Below are positions 1 through 9,094 of a DNA stretch of 64,000 nucleotides, piece by piece. Under the pieces are notes generated by a model. That model did no database searches, was not told the DNA's origin, and saw only the letters and a list, made by a program, of their open reading frames with translations. Both the position numbers and the translations under genes were made by a program. Source of the DNA: Lentzea aerocolonigenes. GTDB taxonomy: Bacteria; Actinomycetota; Actinomycetes; Mycobacteriales; Pseudonocardiaceae. The stretch is taken from NCBI RefSeq assembly GCF_000955955.1, contig NZ_JYJG01000004.1, forward strand, positions 67,374-131,373, written 5' to 3'. Position 1 is the stretch's first letter. Each line of letters starts with the position of its first letter.

Positions 1-402
1 GGCCGCGCTGCTGGTGCGCTGAGCCGCCGACGTGATCGACGACTTGCCGCTGCCGTTGTAGAACGGACCGCACTGGATCCAGGTGCGCCCGCCGTCCCGA
101 GACCAGTCGAGCCACACGCTCACGTTGCGCGACAGCGGCTCGAAGTGGCCCTCGAACAGTTGCGCCCAGCCGCGCCTGACCCCGTTCACGGTGCCGAAGT
201 TCAGGTACAGCCAGTGCCCGCTCCTGGTCGGCACGTCCTCGACGTCGGTTCCGCTCAGGTTGTCCGGGATGTTGGCGAACCCGTTGGCCCCGTTCACGCA
301 GTTGCCGGTGGTCGCGGACGCGGTGGACGGCACCAGGAGCGTGATGCCCGTGAACATCAGCACCGCGGCCACGAGCGCTGTCGCTTTCCTTTGCCAGTTC
401 AT
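1..402 (-). CDS. Secreted protein of unknown function, C-terminus outside the window
   Basis: The reading frame is open from an ATG at 402 to the left edge of the window, so only the first 134 residues are visible. A purine-rich AGGGGG ribosome site lies 8 bases upstream. The first 30 residues form a Sec signal peptide (basic MNWQRK start, hydrophobic core, Ala-rich cleavage site near STASA). The mature part starts with a Cys-containing segment and has a Trp-rich stretch (SRDGGRTW) of the type seen in beta-sheet extracellular domains. It lies downstream of two giant secreted proteins on the same strand with only a 23-base gap, so it is probably co-transcribed with them. I do not recognise the family. 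Confidence 0.7.
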   Translation of the reverse strand, partial: MNWQRKATALVAAVLMFTGITLLVPSTASATTGNCVNGANGFANIPDNLSGTDVEDVPTRSGHWLYLNFGTVNGVRRGWAQLFEGHFEPLSRNVSVWLDWSRDGGRTWIQCGPFYNGSGKSSITSAAQRTSSAA

Positions 403-425
403 CGAAATTCCCCCTCGTTCGGTTG

Positions 426-3400
426 TCACATGCCGATGGAGCGCAGCGTCTGTTCCAGCACGCCTGCGTAGTGGAGGGCGCCGAGTGCGTTCGGGTGCAA
501 CGACTGCTGACTCACCAGCCGTTTGAACCGATTGGGATCCTCGCCAGGTGTCTTCGAGATGATCACTCTGTTGATCAGTTCGGGATTGCCGCCGCACGCA
601 CCCTTGCCCGTGAACGTGGGAATCGGATCGGCGAATCTCACCTTGTAGAACTCACTGCGCAGGCCGTCCACCGTCGTGACATACCGGTCGCGCAGGTGAA
701 CCGCCATGTCCCGCAGCCAATGCCGGGTCTCGGTGGTGAACCCGGTGTTGCACGCGGTCGCTCCGTCCGGCTCGAGGAAGACCGGATAGCCCATCAGCAC
801 GATCGTCGCGTTGGGGGCGAGCTCGGCGATCTTGCGGATCACGGTGGCAACAGAGCCCATCACGCCGTCAATCCGCTTGGGCTCCGCTGCGGACAAGGGT
901 TCGGTGTCGCCCGCGAGCGTGTTGTCCTGGCACCGCGTGGCCAAGACGCACTCCTCGAGCACAGGGGAGAATTTGGCGTCGTTTCCTCCGACCGAGAGTG
1001 TGACCAACGTGGTGTCGCGGTTCAGGAACCCCGCCTCCATCTGGCCCTTCTCTCCCGCGAAGACCGACTGGTTCCCGTAGACGTCTCCGGTCCACGCCCC
1101 GGAGCAGGCCAGCAGGTGGTGGTCCATGCTCGTGTCGTTCCAGTTGTCGGCGCGTTCGCCGATCGGTGTCTGGCTGTCCGCCAGCCTGGCGAGCCGCGAC
1201 CACGAGTAGGTCGACCGGTGGCAGTTGTTCTGCATCCACGTGCCGCCGTGCACGTCGGTCTCGTGGTAGTAGACGCTGTTGTCCTCGGCGCCGGTGCCCT
1301 CACCCGAGGCGTACGAGTCGCCGAGCGAGACCACGATGTTCTTCGGCTTGCCGGGCAACGGGGCGAACGCCACCGCGTCGTACACCACGTCCTGGATGCC
1401 TTGCTGCTGCAGGGTCATCCTCTGGTCGGTGTAGTTGTTCAGCGACACCTCCGGCGTGCCGGAGAAGTTGAACACCCCGAGTGACACCCACTTGTTCTGC
1501 TCCGCGCCCTGCGGGATCGTCCGCTTCTGGTAATCCGCCTGTCCGACGCGAATCGTGTAGGTGGCCTGCTGCGTCTCGGCACCGTGGTCCGTGACGTGCA
1601 CCAGCACCCGTGCCCACTGGTTCAGCGACTGGTTGAGCTTCCACGTGCCGGTCACCCGTTGCGCGGCGTAGTCCGCGACGTTGTTGAACGCGTGGGCGAA
1701 CCAGAAATGCCCTCCGAAGCCCGCACCGACCTGGTGGAAGTCGACCTTCGACGGGTAGGTCGTCTGGTTGCCGTTCTGGATGCGGGAACCGAAGTTGAAG
1801 CTCAGCGAACCCGAGTTGCTGAAACCCTTGAGGCCGCAGCCGGTGCCGACCTCCACTGGCACGTCGTCGATCACCAACGCGTTGGCTGGCAGTCCCTGGT
1901 CGGCAGCGCCAGGGCCGCGGCCGCACCGCGCCGGGTACGGCGTCGTGATCGTCGGTTCCGGCTCGTTGCCGGAGAACGACAGGCGCTCGACCCCGCAGTC
2001 CCGTGCGCAGTCCGCCCAGGTCGTCGTGTCGTGCCACCAGCACCTCAGGTCGTCGCGCTGGCACGCCGTCGGGCCACCCTGCGGGTACTGCGCCGGCACG
2101 TGCGGTTTGGTCTGGTCGCACTGGTTGCGGTCCGGCGCGCAGAAAGCGAAGAGGCCGGGCCGGGCGCCCTGGACGCCGTGGGGCCAGACTGCGGGCGGGA
2201 AGGCCCAGTCGTACTTCTTCGCGTTGTAGTCGTAGCGCTGCAACCTGTTCGCGGCCCAGCCGATCACGCGTTCCGGATAGGACCAGTGGTTCGGCGTCTT
2301 CGCGTCGTCCCGGCTGTCGGACAGGAACACCCCGCGGTCGGCAGGGTAGTCGGGGTTGGCCATGTTGTTGGTCCAGCCCAGTCCGTACGCACCGCCCGCA
2401 CCCGCCTCACCCGGCTGGTGGTAGCCCGAGTTGTAGGCCCACAGCGCGAACCACCAGTTCTCCAGGTACTTCGGGTCGCCCCCGTTGACCTTCACCCCGG
2501 CCGCCGCGAGCTCGTTCCACTTGCTCTCGAGGATCTGCATGCCGGCGGCGATGTTGGCCGCGTAGTCGACGGTGAGCGCGACCTGCTGCTGGTAGGTGTA
2601 CTTGGTCATGCCCACGCGCATGCCGTCGGTCACCTGGGCCATGCCGTAACCGCAGTCGGCACCGGCGAAGTTGACGTAGCTGATGTCACCGTGGTTTCCA
2701 TAGAAGCCGCCCTGGTGGAAGTTGCCGCTCTCCCCGTCGACCGCGTGGGGACTGGCCTGCCACATGTTCGACTCCTGCGCCAGGACACCGAGCATGATCT
2801 GCGCGGGAATCCGGCCGCCGCCGCTGAGACCGCGCAGCGGGAACAACCCCTGCGGGCTGTACGCGCCGATGGTGGTGCCATTCCAGCCGGCCGGGCGCCC
2901 GGTGGTCAGCTTGCCCTGGATCGCCAGGTCGACCGCCCACTCGCCCATCCGCGGACTGGGTTGCAACGTCTGGATCCGGGGATCGTTGCGCGGAATCGCA
3001 CACGTCCGGTTCGGATCGGTCGTCTCGTTGGCCGGGTCGGCCGCCACGGTGACCGCGGACTGCTGTGGCGCCGACGCCGGTGTCGGCGCGGAGCCCTGCA
3101 CCGGACCCGACGCGGACGGCGCGACGACGAAGTCCAGCTTCGCGCCGGTCGCCACGGCGGTGGCGGTGATGCTGACCGGCTGCGGACCGTCGTCACCGGA
3201 GCGCGCGCCCGCACCTGCCGCGGCCTCGTTCTTGTTGCTGGCAGCGGTCACAACGAGCTGTGCCGCCGTCGACAACTCGGCGTCGGCGGCTGCGTCGACG
3301 GCACGCCAGCCCTGCGGCAACGGCTTGCCGAGCGGAGCCTTGCCGAGCCTGGTGGCGCTGGGGCCGACCAGCACGGCTGTGCCGCCGGCGCCACGCAGTT

Positions 3401-4268
3401 GCACGTCACCCTTCGCGGCGGAGGCGACGATCGCGTCCGTGCCCGCGGACAGTGCGTGGATCTCGGTCTTGTCCTTGCCGACGACCTGATAACCGAGCAC
3501 GTTCCGCCCGGTCGGAACCAGCCGGGACGGCGCGCCGTCGGTCATGTGCAGCAGCGACTGGCCGCCCTTGGCGTCAACGCTGACCAGCGACGTGCCCCTG
3601 ACCGCGGCGACCGCCCCGCCGAACGGCACCGCGGAGGTGAGCTGACCGGGAGCGGACACCGTCTCGGTGATCTTTGCCTGCTCGGTGTCGACGGTCATCA
3701 ACTTCGTCGCGTACCCGCGGCTCTCGTCACCGTCCAATCTGGACAGAACTGCGGTTTCCCCTGAGCCACAACCAGGATTGTGGTACGCCAGCGACACCGG
3801 CTGGCCGAGCTTGGTCACCGCGCCGGAACCGAGGTCGACGACCGCGGCCAGCGCGCCGCCGTGGAACAGCTGCTCCTTGTTCGCCGCGGCACGAGGTGCG
3901 TAGACCACCACCGCGTGCTTGCCGGAACCGGTGACGCAGTACTGCCCGATCCACTGGTCGGTGTCGGTGCCCGGCTCGGACAGAGTGGCCGCCGTGCGCC
4001 AGGTGTAGCCGGTCGCGGCGTCGGCGACGAGCAGGTGCAGTCCGCTCGCGTCGCTGTCGGACGTCACCGCGCGGTCGGTGGAGCCGCGCCACGCGGACGT
4101 GAGCTTGGCGTCGCGGTCGGCCTCGCGGACGCTCGGCTGGATCGGTGCCGGTGCGGCGGGGGTGGTCGGTGGAGCAGGTGGTTTCGCGGGTGCTGCCGGC
4201 GTGACGAGCAGCGACAACCCCAATGCCGCCACCACCGGTATCACCGTCTTTCGGGCGTGCTTGTGCAC
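426..4268 (-). CDS. Giant secreted protein: lysozyme-like core, golvesin-like domain, C-terminal SGNH hydrolase
   Basis: This 1280-residue exported protein has a signal peptide (KTVIPVVAALGLSLL) followed by a Pro/Ala linker. Residues about 55-330 resemble a degenerate propeller. Around 489 there is a catalytic-Glu-type motif (GVLAQESNMW) followed by CGYGMAQVTDGM, as in soluble lytic transglycosylases. Around 843 a golvesin-type signature (HQVGAGFGGHFWF) appears. The C-terminal 300 residues form an SGNH/GDSL esterase: GDSYASGEG near 982, GGND near 1094, and a terminal HPN box near 1259. The neighbouring upstream gene is a paralogue lacking the SGNH part. A role in cell-wall or extracellular polymer turnover is inferred from the domains. 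The ATG start is supported by the signal peptide. Confidence 0.8.
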   Translation of the reverse strand: MHKHARKTVIPVVAALGLSLLVTPAAPAKPPAPPTTPAAPAPIQPSVREADRDAKLTSAWRGSTDRAVTSDSDASGLHLLVADAATGYTWRTAATLSEPGTDTDQWIGQYCVTGSGKHAVVVYAPRAAANKEQLFHGGALAAVVDLGSGAVTKLGQPVSLAYHNPGCGSGETAVLSRLDGDESRGYATKLMTVDTEQAKITETVSAPGQLTSAVPFGGAVAAVRGTSLVSVDAKGGQSLLHMTDGAPSRLVPTGRNVLGYQVVGKDKTEIHALSAGTDAIVASAAKGDVQLRGAGGTAVLVGPSATRLGKAPLGKPLPQGWRAVDAAADAELSTAAQLVVTAASNKNEAAAGAGARSGDDGPQPVSITATAVATGAKLDFVVAPSASGPVQGSAPTPASAPQQSAVTVAADPANETTDPNRTCAIPRNDPRIQTLQPSPRMGEWAVDLAIQGKLTTGRPAGWNGTTIGAYSPQGLFPLRGLSGGGRIPAQIMLGVLAQESNMWQASPHAVDGESGNFHQGGFYGNHGDISYVNFAGADCGYGMAQVTDGMRVGMTKYTYQQQVALTVDYAANIAAGMQILESKWNELAAAGVKVNGGDPKYLENWWFALWAYNSGYHQPGEAGAGGAYGLGWTNNMANPDYPADRGVFLSDSRDDAKTPNHWSYPERVIGWAANRLQRYDYNAKKYDWAFPPAVWPHGVQGARPGLFAFCAPDRNQCDQTKPHVPAQYPQGGPTACQRDDLRCWWHDTTTWADCARDCGVERLSFSGNEPEPTITTPYPARCGRGPGAADQGLPANALVIDDVPVEVGTGCGLKGFSNSGSLSFNFGSRIQNGNQTTYPSKVDFHQVGAGFGGHFWFAHAFNNVADYAAQRVTGTWKLNQSLNQWARVLVHVTDHGAETQQATYTIRVGQADYQKRTIPQGAEQNKWVSLGVFNFSGTPEVSLNNYTDQRMTLQQQGIQDVVYDAVAFAPLPGKPKNIVVSLGDSYASGEGTGAEDNSVYYHETDVHGGTWMQNNCHRSTYSWSRLARLADSQTPIGERADNWNDTSMDHHLLACSGAWTGDVYGNQSVFAGEKGQMEAGFLNRDTTLVTLSVGGNDAKFSPVLEECVLATRCQDNTLAGDTEPLSAAEPKRIDGVMGSVATVIRKIAELAPNATIVLMGYPVFLEPDGATACNTGFTTETRHWLRDMAVHLRDRYVTTVDGLRSEFYKVRFADPIPTFTGKGACGGNPELINRVIISKTPGEDPNRFKRLVSQQSLHPNALGALHYAGVLEQTLRSIGM

Positions 4269-4302
4269 AGGTTTCTCCCCAGTTGAGATGTGCAGGCGCT
4301 GC

Positions 4303-7300
4303 CTACTGGAAGTCCCACAAGAAGGTTTTGCCGTCCTGCCAGCGAGCTGGGGCCCAGCCGAGCTCGGCGGACAGGTTGGACTCCCCGGTGGGGAGGGTGA
4401 GCCTCAGGCTCTGCCTCGACCGGTAGTGCTGGAGGATCTCGATGTCGTCCTGAGCTGTCGGGCTGAACCCTCTGATGACCCAGCGCTGCGCCGTGTCGTC
4501 CGCGTTGCAGGCGAGTTCGTGCACGGCACCGCCTTCGGTGGGCCGGTCGGGCTCGACCGGTACGAGGCAGAGGCCGCTGGCGGTGTCCTTGATCAGCACC
4601 AAGGTGTCGGGGCCGTCGGGGATCTCCGGTTCGATCTGGTTGATGTACTTGAACGTCCAGTAGCCCTCGGTCCACGCGTTGCACGGACGGCCCTCGACCA
4701 AGGCGTTGTCCTTGGGGTTGTTGTCCTTCAGCATCAGGCAGAACGGGTTGTCGTCCTGTTTGATCTGAGCCTGGAACAGATCCGAACCTCCCCCTGACGT
4801 GATCTCCGGCTCCAGCGCGACCGCGTCGAACGCGACCTGGTTGAAGCCGTCGCTGCCCGCCTTGATCGTGCTCAGGTGGACGGTCGGCGCGTTGAAGAAC
4901 GGGAAGGTGCCGAGAGTCACCCACCGGTTGAAGGTGCCGCGCTGGTCGACGGGCACCGTCCGCGGACCGGTGGCGGTGTCGACCACGTAGTCGACCTTCG
5001 CGTTCGCCAGGTGGTCGGGGATGTGCACCTTCACCTTCGCGAGCCCGTCGATCGCCGGGAACTTCCAGGTCGCGTTGATGGCGAGCTTGCGCCCCTCTTC
5101 GGTGTCCGGCCTGGTGTGCCCGTACCAGAAGTGCGCTCCGTAGCCGCCCCCTGACTGGTGCAGGTCGATCCGCCCGGATGCGTCGTTACCGGACTTGCCG
5201 CCGAAGTCGAGTGAGAAGGTCGCACCCTCGGAGTTCTTCCTGATCTTGCAGGCCTTGACGCTGACCGGCTTGACCGCCTCCTTGACGTCGTCGACGACCA
5301 TGGCCTGGTCGGAAATGCCGTCGTTGGTGCAGGCTGCCGGGTAGCTCACCGCGTTGATCGGTTCGGCTCGCTGATCCGTTTTCGCCCAGTCGTAACGCAT
5401 GTACTCGTGGCCGCACTCGATGCCGCACGGGTTGCGCCACACCGAGGCCTCGTGCACCCAGCACTTGAGGTCGGTCTGACCCGCGGTGTTGGTGTGAGCG
5501 CACGGACCCGCGGGCTCGTCGCGCACCTCGGGTGCGGTCGGCGTGATCTTCGTGTTGGGCTGGCACTGGTTCGACGCGGTGCAGAACTGGTTCGCCGGTG
5601 GCCACGCGAGTCGCTTGTTGGCGTTGGGAGTGCCGGGAGCGTTCGGGTTCTGGGGGTTGTCCGTCCCACCCCACCAGGCCGCGCGGAAGAACGCGATCTC
5701 CTGACCGGGTCCTTCGTAGCCGCTGGGCGGGTAGGCGGCGAACCCGAACACCTTCTCCGGGTAGGGCCACTTCTGCGGCTTGGCGAAGTCGTGCGGGTCC
5801 AGCCCGAACGGCTGCCTCGCCGGGTAGCGGGGATTGGCCGGGTTGTTCAGCCAGCCGAGCCCCCACGCGCCGTTCGCGCCGGATTCACCTTGCCGGTGGA
5901 ATCCGGAGTTGTACGCCCACACCGTGTAGAACCAGTTCTCGATGCGCGCCGGGTTGTTGTCGTTCAGGCGCATTCCGGCCGCCTGCAGCTCGTTCCACTT
6001 GATCTCGAGCAGCTGCAGTCCTGCCGCGACGTTCGCGGCGTAGTCCGTGCCGATGGCGTACTGCCGCGCCTCGGACAACGGCGGGTCGTTCGGCTTGTCC
6101 GGCTTGGGCTTGCCCGGCAGGCGCATGCCGTCGGTCATCTGCGACGGGCCGTAGCCGCAGTCCGCCTTGTCCCACCGGATGTCCCAGTCGTCACCGGTGA
6201 TCGGGTTGCCGTTGGCGTCCTTGTTGTAGATGTCGGTGCCGTAGTAGTTGCCCACCAACGGGTTTCCGAACTGACCCGCGATGGTGCGCCGGTCGGCCTG
6301 CCACAGATTCGACTCCTGACCGAGCACGCCGAGCAGGATCTGCGCGGGAACCTGGCCACCACCGGTCAGCCCAGCGCGCGGGAACATGAGCTGTTCCTGT
6401 GGTGTGTAGGCGAACGAGATGCCGTTGTTGTTCCAGTTCGGTTCCCGCCGCACGTCGAGGTGGCCGCTCACGGCCATGTCGGCGGCCCACTCCACCTGCT
6501 TGGGCTTCGGCTGGTAGACCTGCACACCGGGATCGTTGCGCGGCACCGAACACACCCGGTTCGGGTCGACGGTCTCGTCCCAGCGCGGCGTCAGCGTGGC
6601 AGCGGGGTCGACGACGAAGCCGACGTCCTTGCCACTGCGCAGGTTCTTCGTCCTGATCCGGAGCTGGTCCGCGGCGGACTTGGCCTCCCAGATCTGCGGA
6701 CGCTTCGTCTCGACCGCGGTGATCGCGGCATCGCCACTGGTCGACACCTCCGAGCCGGCCGGCACGTCGAGCTTGCGGACCGGTGCCGGCAGCGACTCGA
6801 CCTTGGTCGTGGCGCCGGTGATGAACACCTTGCCGCCCAGACCGCGCGCCAGTGCCACCTCGCCCGATGGCCCGGTGGCGAGCGTCGTCGCCGCGGTCGC
6901 GGGATCGGCTGTGGAGGACACCACGGCACGACGAACCCGGTCTTGGCCGTTGTCGGCGTCGACGTAGACGACCCCACCGTCCGCGTCGGCCCTGAGCTGG
7001 CGAGGCACCCCGCCGGTGTTCTGCACGACCCGGCGCTTGGAGCCGTCGTGGTTCACGCGCAGCACGCCGGCCGAGTCGGCCACCACGAAACCCCCGTCGA
7101 CCGGAGTCGCGGAGGTGACCTGGGTCTTCAGCTCGGTCCGCTGGCCGAGCGCGTTCGACGTCGTGTCCAGCAACGTGACACCGGTCTTGCCGAGGTCGAT
7201 GTCACCTTCCTGGGTGAGCGCGGCGGTCTCGCCAGCACCACAGCCGGGGTTGAAGTACGCCAGGCTGGTCCGGATCGGCAACCTGGTCACGGCGCCGCTC

Positions 7301-7710
7301 GTCAGGTCGACCACCGCGGTGAAGCCACCGCGAGTGGCGAGCTGCTCGTCGTTCGTGAACGTCCTCGGCGCGTAGACCACGACCGCCTTGCGACCTGACC
7401 CGGTCACACACGCGTTGCCGATCCACTGGTCGGTCTGCACGCCCGGCACGGACAGCGTGGCCGCGGTGCGCCACGTGTAGCCGGTCTTCGCCTCCGCGAC
7501 CAGCAGCCGCAGACCGTCCTGGTCACCGCTGGTGGTCCACAGCCGGTCGCCTGATTCCTGCCAGCCCCTGCCCAGCAGCTCGTCGCGCTGTGCGGGCGCC
7601 ACGCTGGACGACTCCCGCGGTGCCTGCTCGACCGCGTTCGCGGACGGCGCTGGCAGCACAGCCATCACGGTCAGCGCGCACAGCGCTGACCGCCCCCATT
7701 TCCTTCTCAC
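4303..7710 (-). CDS. Giant secreted paralogue: lysozyme-like core, golvesin-like domain, ricin-like tail
   Basis: This protein of about 1135 residues is clearly a tandem paralogue of the next gene downstream: both share LLVA.A.TGYTWRTAATLS near the N-terminus, the ES(N)LW catalytic-type motif (here near 460), the YGPSQMTDGM loop and the golvesin-like HQSGGGYGAHFWYGH (near 850). It lacks the SGNH domain and ends instead in a segment from about residue 973 with Cys pairs and repeated W/F, resembling a ricin-type carbohydrate-binding tail. I prefer the GTG at 7710 (signal peptide RRKWGRSALCALTVMAVL, GAGGGGG upstream) over an in-frame ATG at 7746. It is probably secreted and wall- or polymer-associated; the substrate is unknown. 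Confidence 0.78.
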   Translation of the reverse strand: MRRKWGRSALCALTVMAVLPAPSANAVEQAPRESSSVAPAQRDELLGRGWQESGDRLWTTSGDQDGLRLLVAEAKTGYTWRTAATLSVPGVQTDQWIGNACVTGSGRKAVVVYAPRTFTNDEQLATRGGFTAVVDLTSGAVTRLPIRTSLAYFNPGCGAGETAALTQEGDIDLGKTGVTLLDTTSNALGQRTELKTQVTSATPVDGGFVVADSAGVLRVNHDGSKRRVVQNTGGVPRQLRADADGGVVYVDADNGQDRVRRAVVSSTADPATAATTLATGPSGEVALARGLGGKVFITGATTKVESLPAPVRKLDVPAGSEVSTSGDAAITAVETKRPQIWEAKSAADQLRIRTKNLRSGKDVGFVVDPAATLTPRWDETVDPNRVCSVPRNDPGVQVYQPKPKQVEWAADMAVSGHLDVRREPNWNNNGISFAYTPQEQLMFPRAGLTGGGQVPAQILLGVLGQESNLWQADRRTIAGQFGNPLVGNYYGTDIYNKDANGNPITGDDWDIRWDKADCGYGPSQMTDGMRLPGKPKPDKPNDPPLSEARQYAIGTDYAANVAAGLQLLEIKWNELQAAGMRLNDNNPARIENWFYTVWAYNSGFHRQGESGANGAWGLGWLNNPANPRYPARQPFGLDPHDFAKPQKWPYPEKVFGFAAYPPSGYEGPGQEIAFFRAAWWGGTDNPQNPNAPGTPNANKRLAWPPANQFCTASNQCQPNTKITPTAPEVRDEPAGPCAHTNTAGQTDLKCWVHEASVWRNPCGIECGHEYMRYDWAKTDQRAEPINAVSYPAACTNDGISDQAMVVDDVKEAVKPVSVKACKIRKNSEGATFSLDFGGKSGNDASGRIDLHQSGGGYGAHFWYGHTRPDTEEGRKLAINATWKFPAIDGLAKVKVHIPDHLANAKVDYVVDTATGPRTVPVDQRGTFNRWVTLGTFPFFNAPTVHLSTIKAGSDGFNQVAFDAVALEPEITSGGGSDLFQAQIKQDDNPFCLMLKDNNPKDNALVEGRPCNAWTEGYWTFKYINQIEPEIPDGPDTLVLIKDTASGLCLVPVEPDRPTEGGAVHELACNADDTAQRWVIRGFSPTAQDDIEILQHYRSRQSLRLTLPTGESNLSAELGWAPARWQDGKTFLWDFQ

Positions 7711-7824
7711 TCCCCAGCCCCCTCTTTCACCGGAGCGGACGATCACCCCGGGAGAAGACTGGCTGCGAAGCGTTGCAGAAAGATTGACGCGCTGGTCAGG
7801 TACTAGAACCCGGTCCCAGAGGCT

Positions 7825-8460
7825 CTAGCCGACGACGCGCATGAGGTGCGCGGACGTGTGCGGCTGCCTCGGCTGCCCCACCATGGCCCGCTCCTCGACG
7901 TACGCCAGGTCGCCGTTGTTGACGATGCCGTACAGCCGATGGGAGGACGTGACGTCCTTGGCGGTGGCCGTGCGGATGACCGCGTCGGTCTCGAACTCCC
8001 ACGCGGTCTGCTTGATCGGCTTGCCGTAGTACATCTCGACGACGCCGGTGTTGTGCGTGAGCAGCACCTCGATGGTGTCGTCGGGCTGCGGCCGCCAGAA
8101 CCCCGACTCGCGCGCGGCCGGGCGGATGACCTCGCCGGCCTCGTTGAGCAGCCACGACCGCGCCTCGTAGATCAGGAACGGCCGACCGTCGTGCGCGAAG
8201 GTGATCTGCTGGCCGAACCTGAACGGCCCGTCGATCGTCGGGTAGACGACCTCGCCCTCACCGCGCCACACGCCGACCAGCGGGAGGACCGCGAGGAGGG
8301 CGTCGTTGAGGTTCGCGCCTTCCCGCAGGTTCGCCGTGTCGCCCGGGATGGGCATGTCGGTGAACTGGGGGAGGTTGCGGGCGCGCGTGGCGGCGGCTCG
8401 CTCTTCTGCCAGGCGGATGGCCTCGTCGCCGCTGCCCGGGATGGGGGTGCCTGCGGTCAT
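7825..8460 (-). CDS. Nitrobindin family heme-binding protein (FABP-like beta-barrel)
   Basis: A 211-residue protein with the nitrobindin signature GVWRGEGEVVYPT near residue 60 and the C-terminal HTSAHLMRVVG segment, which in the family includes the axial heme-ligating His. Nitrobindins are all-beta barrels that bind ferric heme and react with NO or peroxynitrite; Rv0813c is the mycobacterial homologue. The ATG at 8460 overlaps the stop of a tiny upstream membrane ORF by ATGA, so translation is probably coupled. An in-frame upstream extension to 8733 is low-complexity and not supported. Confidence 0.85.
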   Translation of the reverse strand: MTAGTPIPGSGDEAIRLAEERAAATRARNLPQFTDMPIPGDTANLREGANLNDALLAVLPLVGVWRGEGEVVYPTIDGPFRFGQQITFAHDGRPFLIYEARSWLLNEAGEVIRPAARESGFWRPQPDDTIEVLLTHNTGVVEMYYGKPIKQTAWEFETDAVIRTATAKDVTSSHRLYGIVNNGDLAYVEERAMVGQPRQPHTSAHLMRVVG

Positions 8461-8555
8461 CGCTGGTCGGAGTAGAGGCGGTACACGACGTAGCCCGCGA
8501 ACCACATGACTGCGATGGTCACTAGCACCAGGAGTCCGGTGAAGATGTGTTCCAC
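8457..8555 (-). CDS. 32-residue single-pass membrane peptide upstream of nitrobindin
   Basis: The frame from a GTG at 8555 encodes 32 residues: a short amphipathic start, about 20 hydrophobic residues (TGLLVLVTIAVMWFAGYVV) and a basic YRLYSDQR end, i.e. one membrane helix with a cytoplasmic tail. Its TGA overlaps the nitrobindin ATG (ATGA), a layout of translational coupling. A GGGAGAGA stretch lies 13 bases before the GTG, rather far for a ribosome site. It is too short for homology by eye. It could be a real small membrane protein or simply a leader. Confidence 0.45.
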   Translation of the reverse strand: MEHIFTGLLVLVTIAVMWFAGYVVYRLYSDQR

Positions 8556-8737
8556 GTTGGGGAGGATATCTCTCCCTGGTTGACGTGCAGGGTTGTGGTG
8601 GCGGAGGACACCGCCCACGCCCGCTCCGGATGGGTCGTGCGGCAGTGGGCTTGCGGTGGTCGGCTTGCGGTGACCCGGCTCGTATGTGACCGCACACCGC
8701 GAAAGCAGCACCCGACAAGCCGCCCAGAAACAAGCAG

Positions 8738-8770
8738 AAGGCCCCGGCGGAGCATCTCCGCCGAGGCCTT
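8738..8770 (-). terminator. Rho-independent-type terminator of the sulfur operon
   Basis: AAGGCC followed by CGGCGGAG pairs with CTCCGCCG and GGCCTT around a 3-base loop, with one unpaired base. On the minus strand the stem is followed by a T-rich stretch (CTGCTTGTTTCT). It sits 19 bases after the sseC stop, closing the DUF4395/sulfurtransferase/sseC operon. Confidence 0.8.
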
Positions 8771-8789
8771 CGCCATACCCGATCAAGCG

Positions 8790-9089
8790 TCAGGCAACAG
8801 CGATCTGCACGTCGTGAATCCCAGGCCCGGAAGCCGAGACATCAGCCTGCCCGTTCCCAGACCGGTGCAGAGCGCGGACGGTCCAGCTGCCCGGCGCGGC
8901 GAAGAAGCGGAAGTCGCCCTCCGGGGAGGAGACGACCTCGGCGGTGAACTCGCCGGTCGAGTCGAGCAGGCGGACGTAGGCGCCACCGACGGGAGACCCG
9001 TCCGCGACGACCTTGCCCTGCAGGACGGTTTCGGTGGTCGTGGCTTCGATCGTGCCGCCCTGGACGGGCGCGCCGCATGAGTCGGACAT
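8790..9089 (-). CDS. sseC: DUF1416 protein, SseC-like
   Basis: A 99-residue protein matching the DUF1416/SseC family: N-terminal CGAP motif, then a carboxypeptidase-regulatory-like beta-sandwich (VLQGKVVADGSPVGGAYVRL, then GDFRFFAAPGSWTVRAL). In mycobacteria sseC2 (Rv0814c) always sits beside a cysA-type sulfurtransferase, and here it begins 5 bases after that gene's stop. The family is thought to take part in sulfur transfer, but its biochemistry is not settled. It is the last gene of the operon before a strong terminator. Confidence 0.85.
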   Translation of the reverse strand: MSDSCGAPVQGGTIEATTTETVLQGKVVADGSPVGGAYVRLLDSTGEFTAEVVSSPEGDFRFFAAPGSWTVRALHRSGNGQADVSASGPGIHDVQIAVA

Positions 9090-9094
9090 GAGAA

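Noticed and set aside
5407..7398. 663-residue plus-strand ORF opposite the giant secreted gene
   Set aside because: Shadow of high-GC coding on the other strand; Val/Arg-rich without structure, signal or ribosome site.
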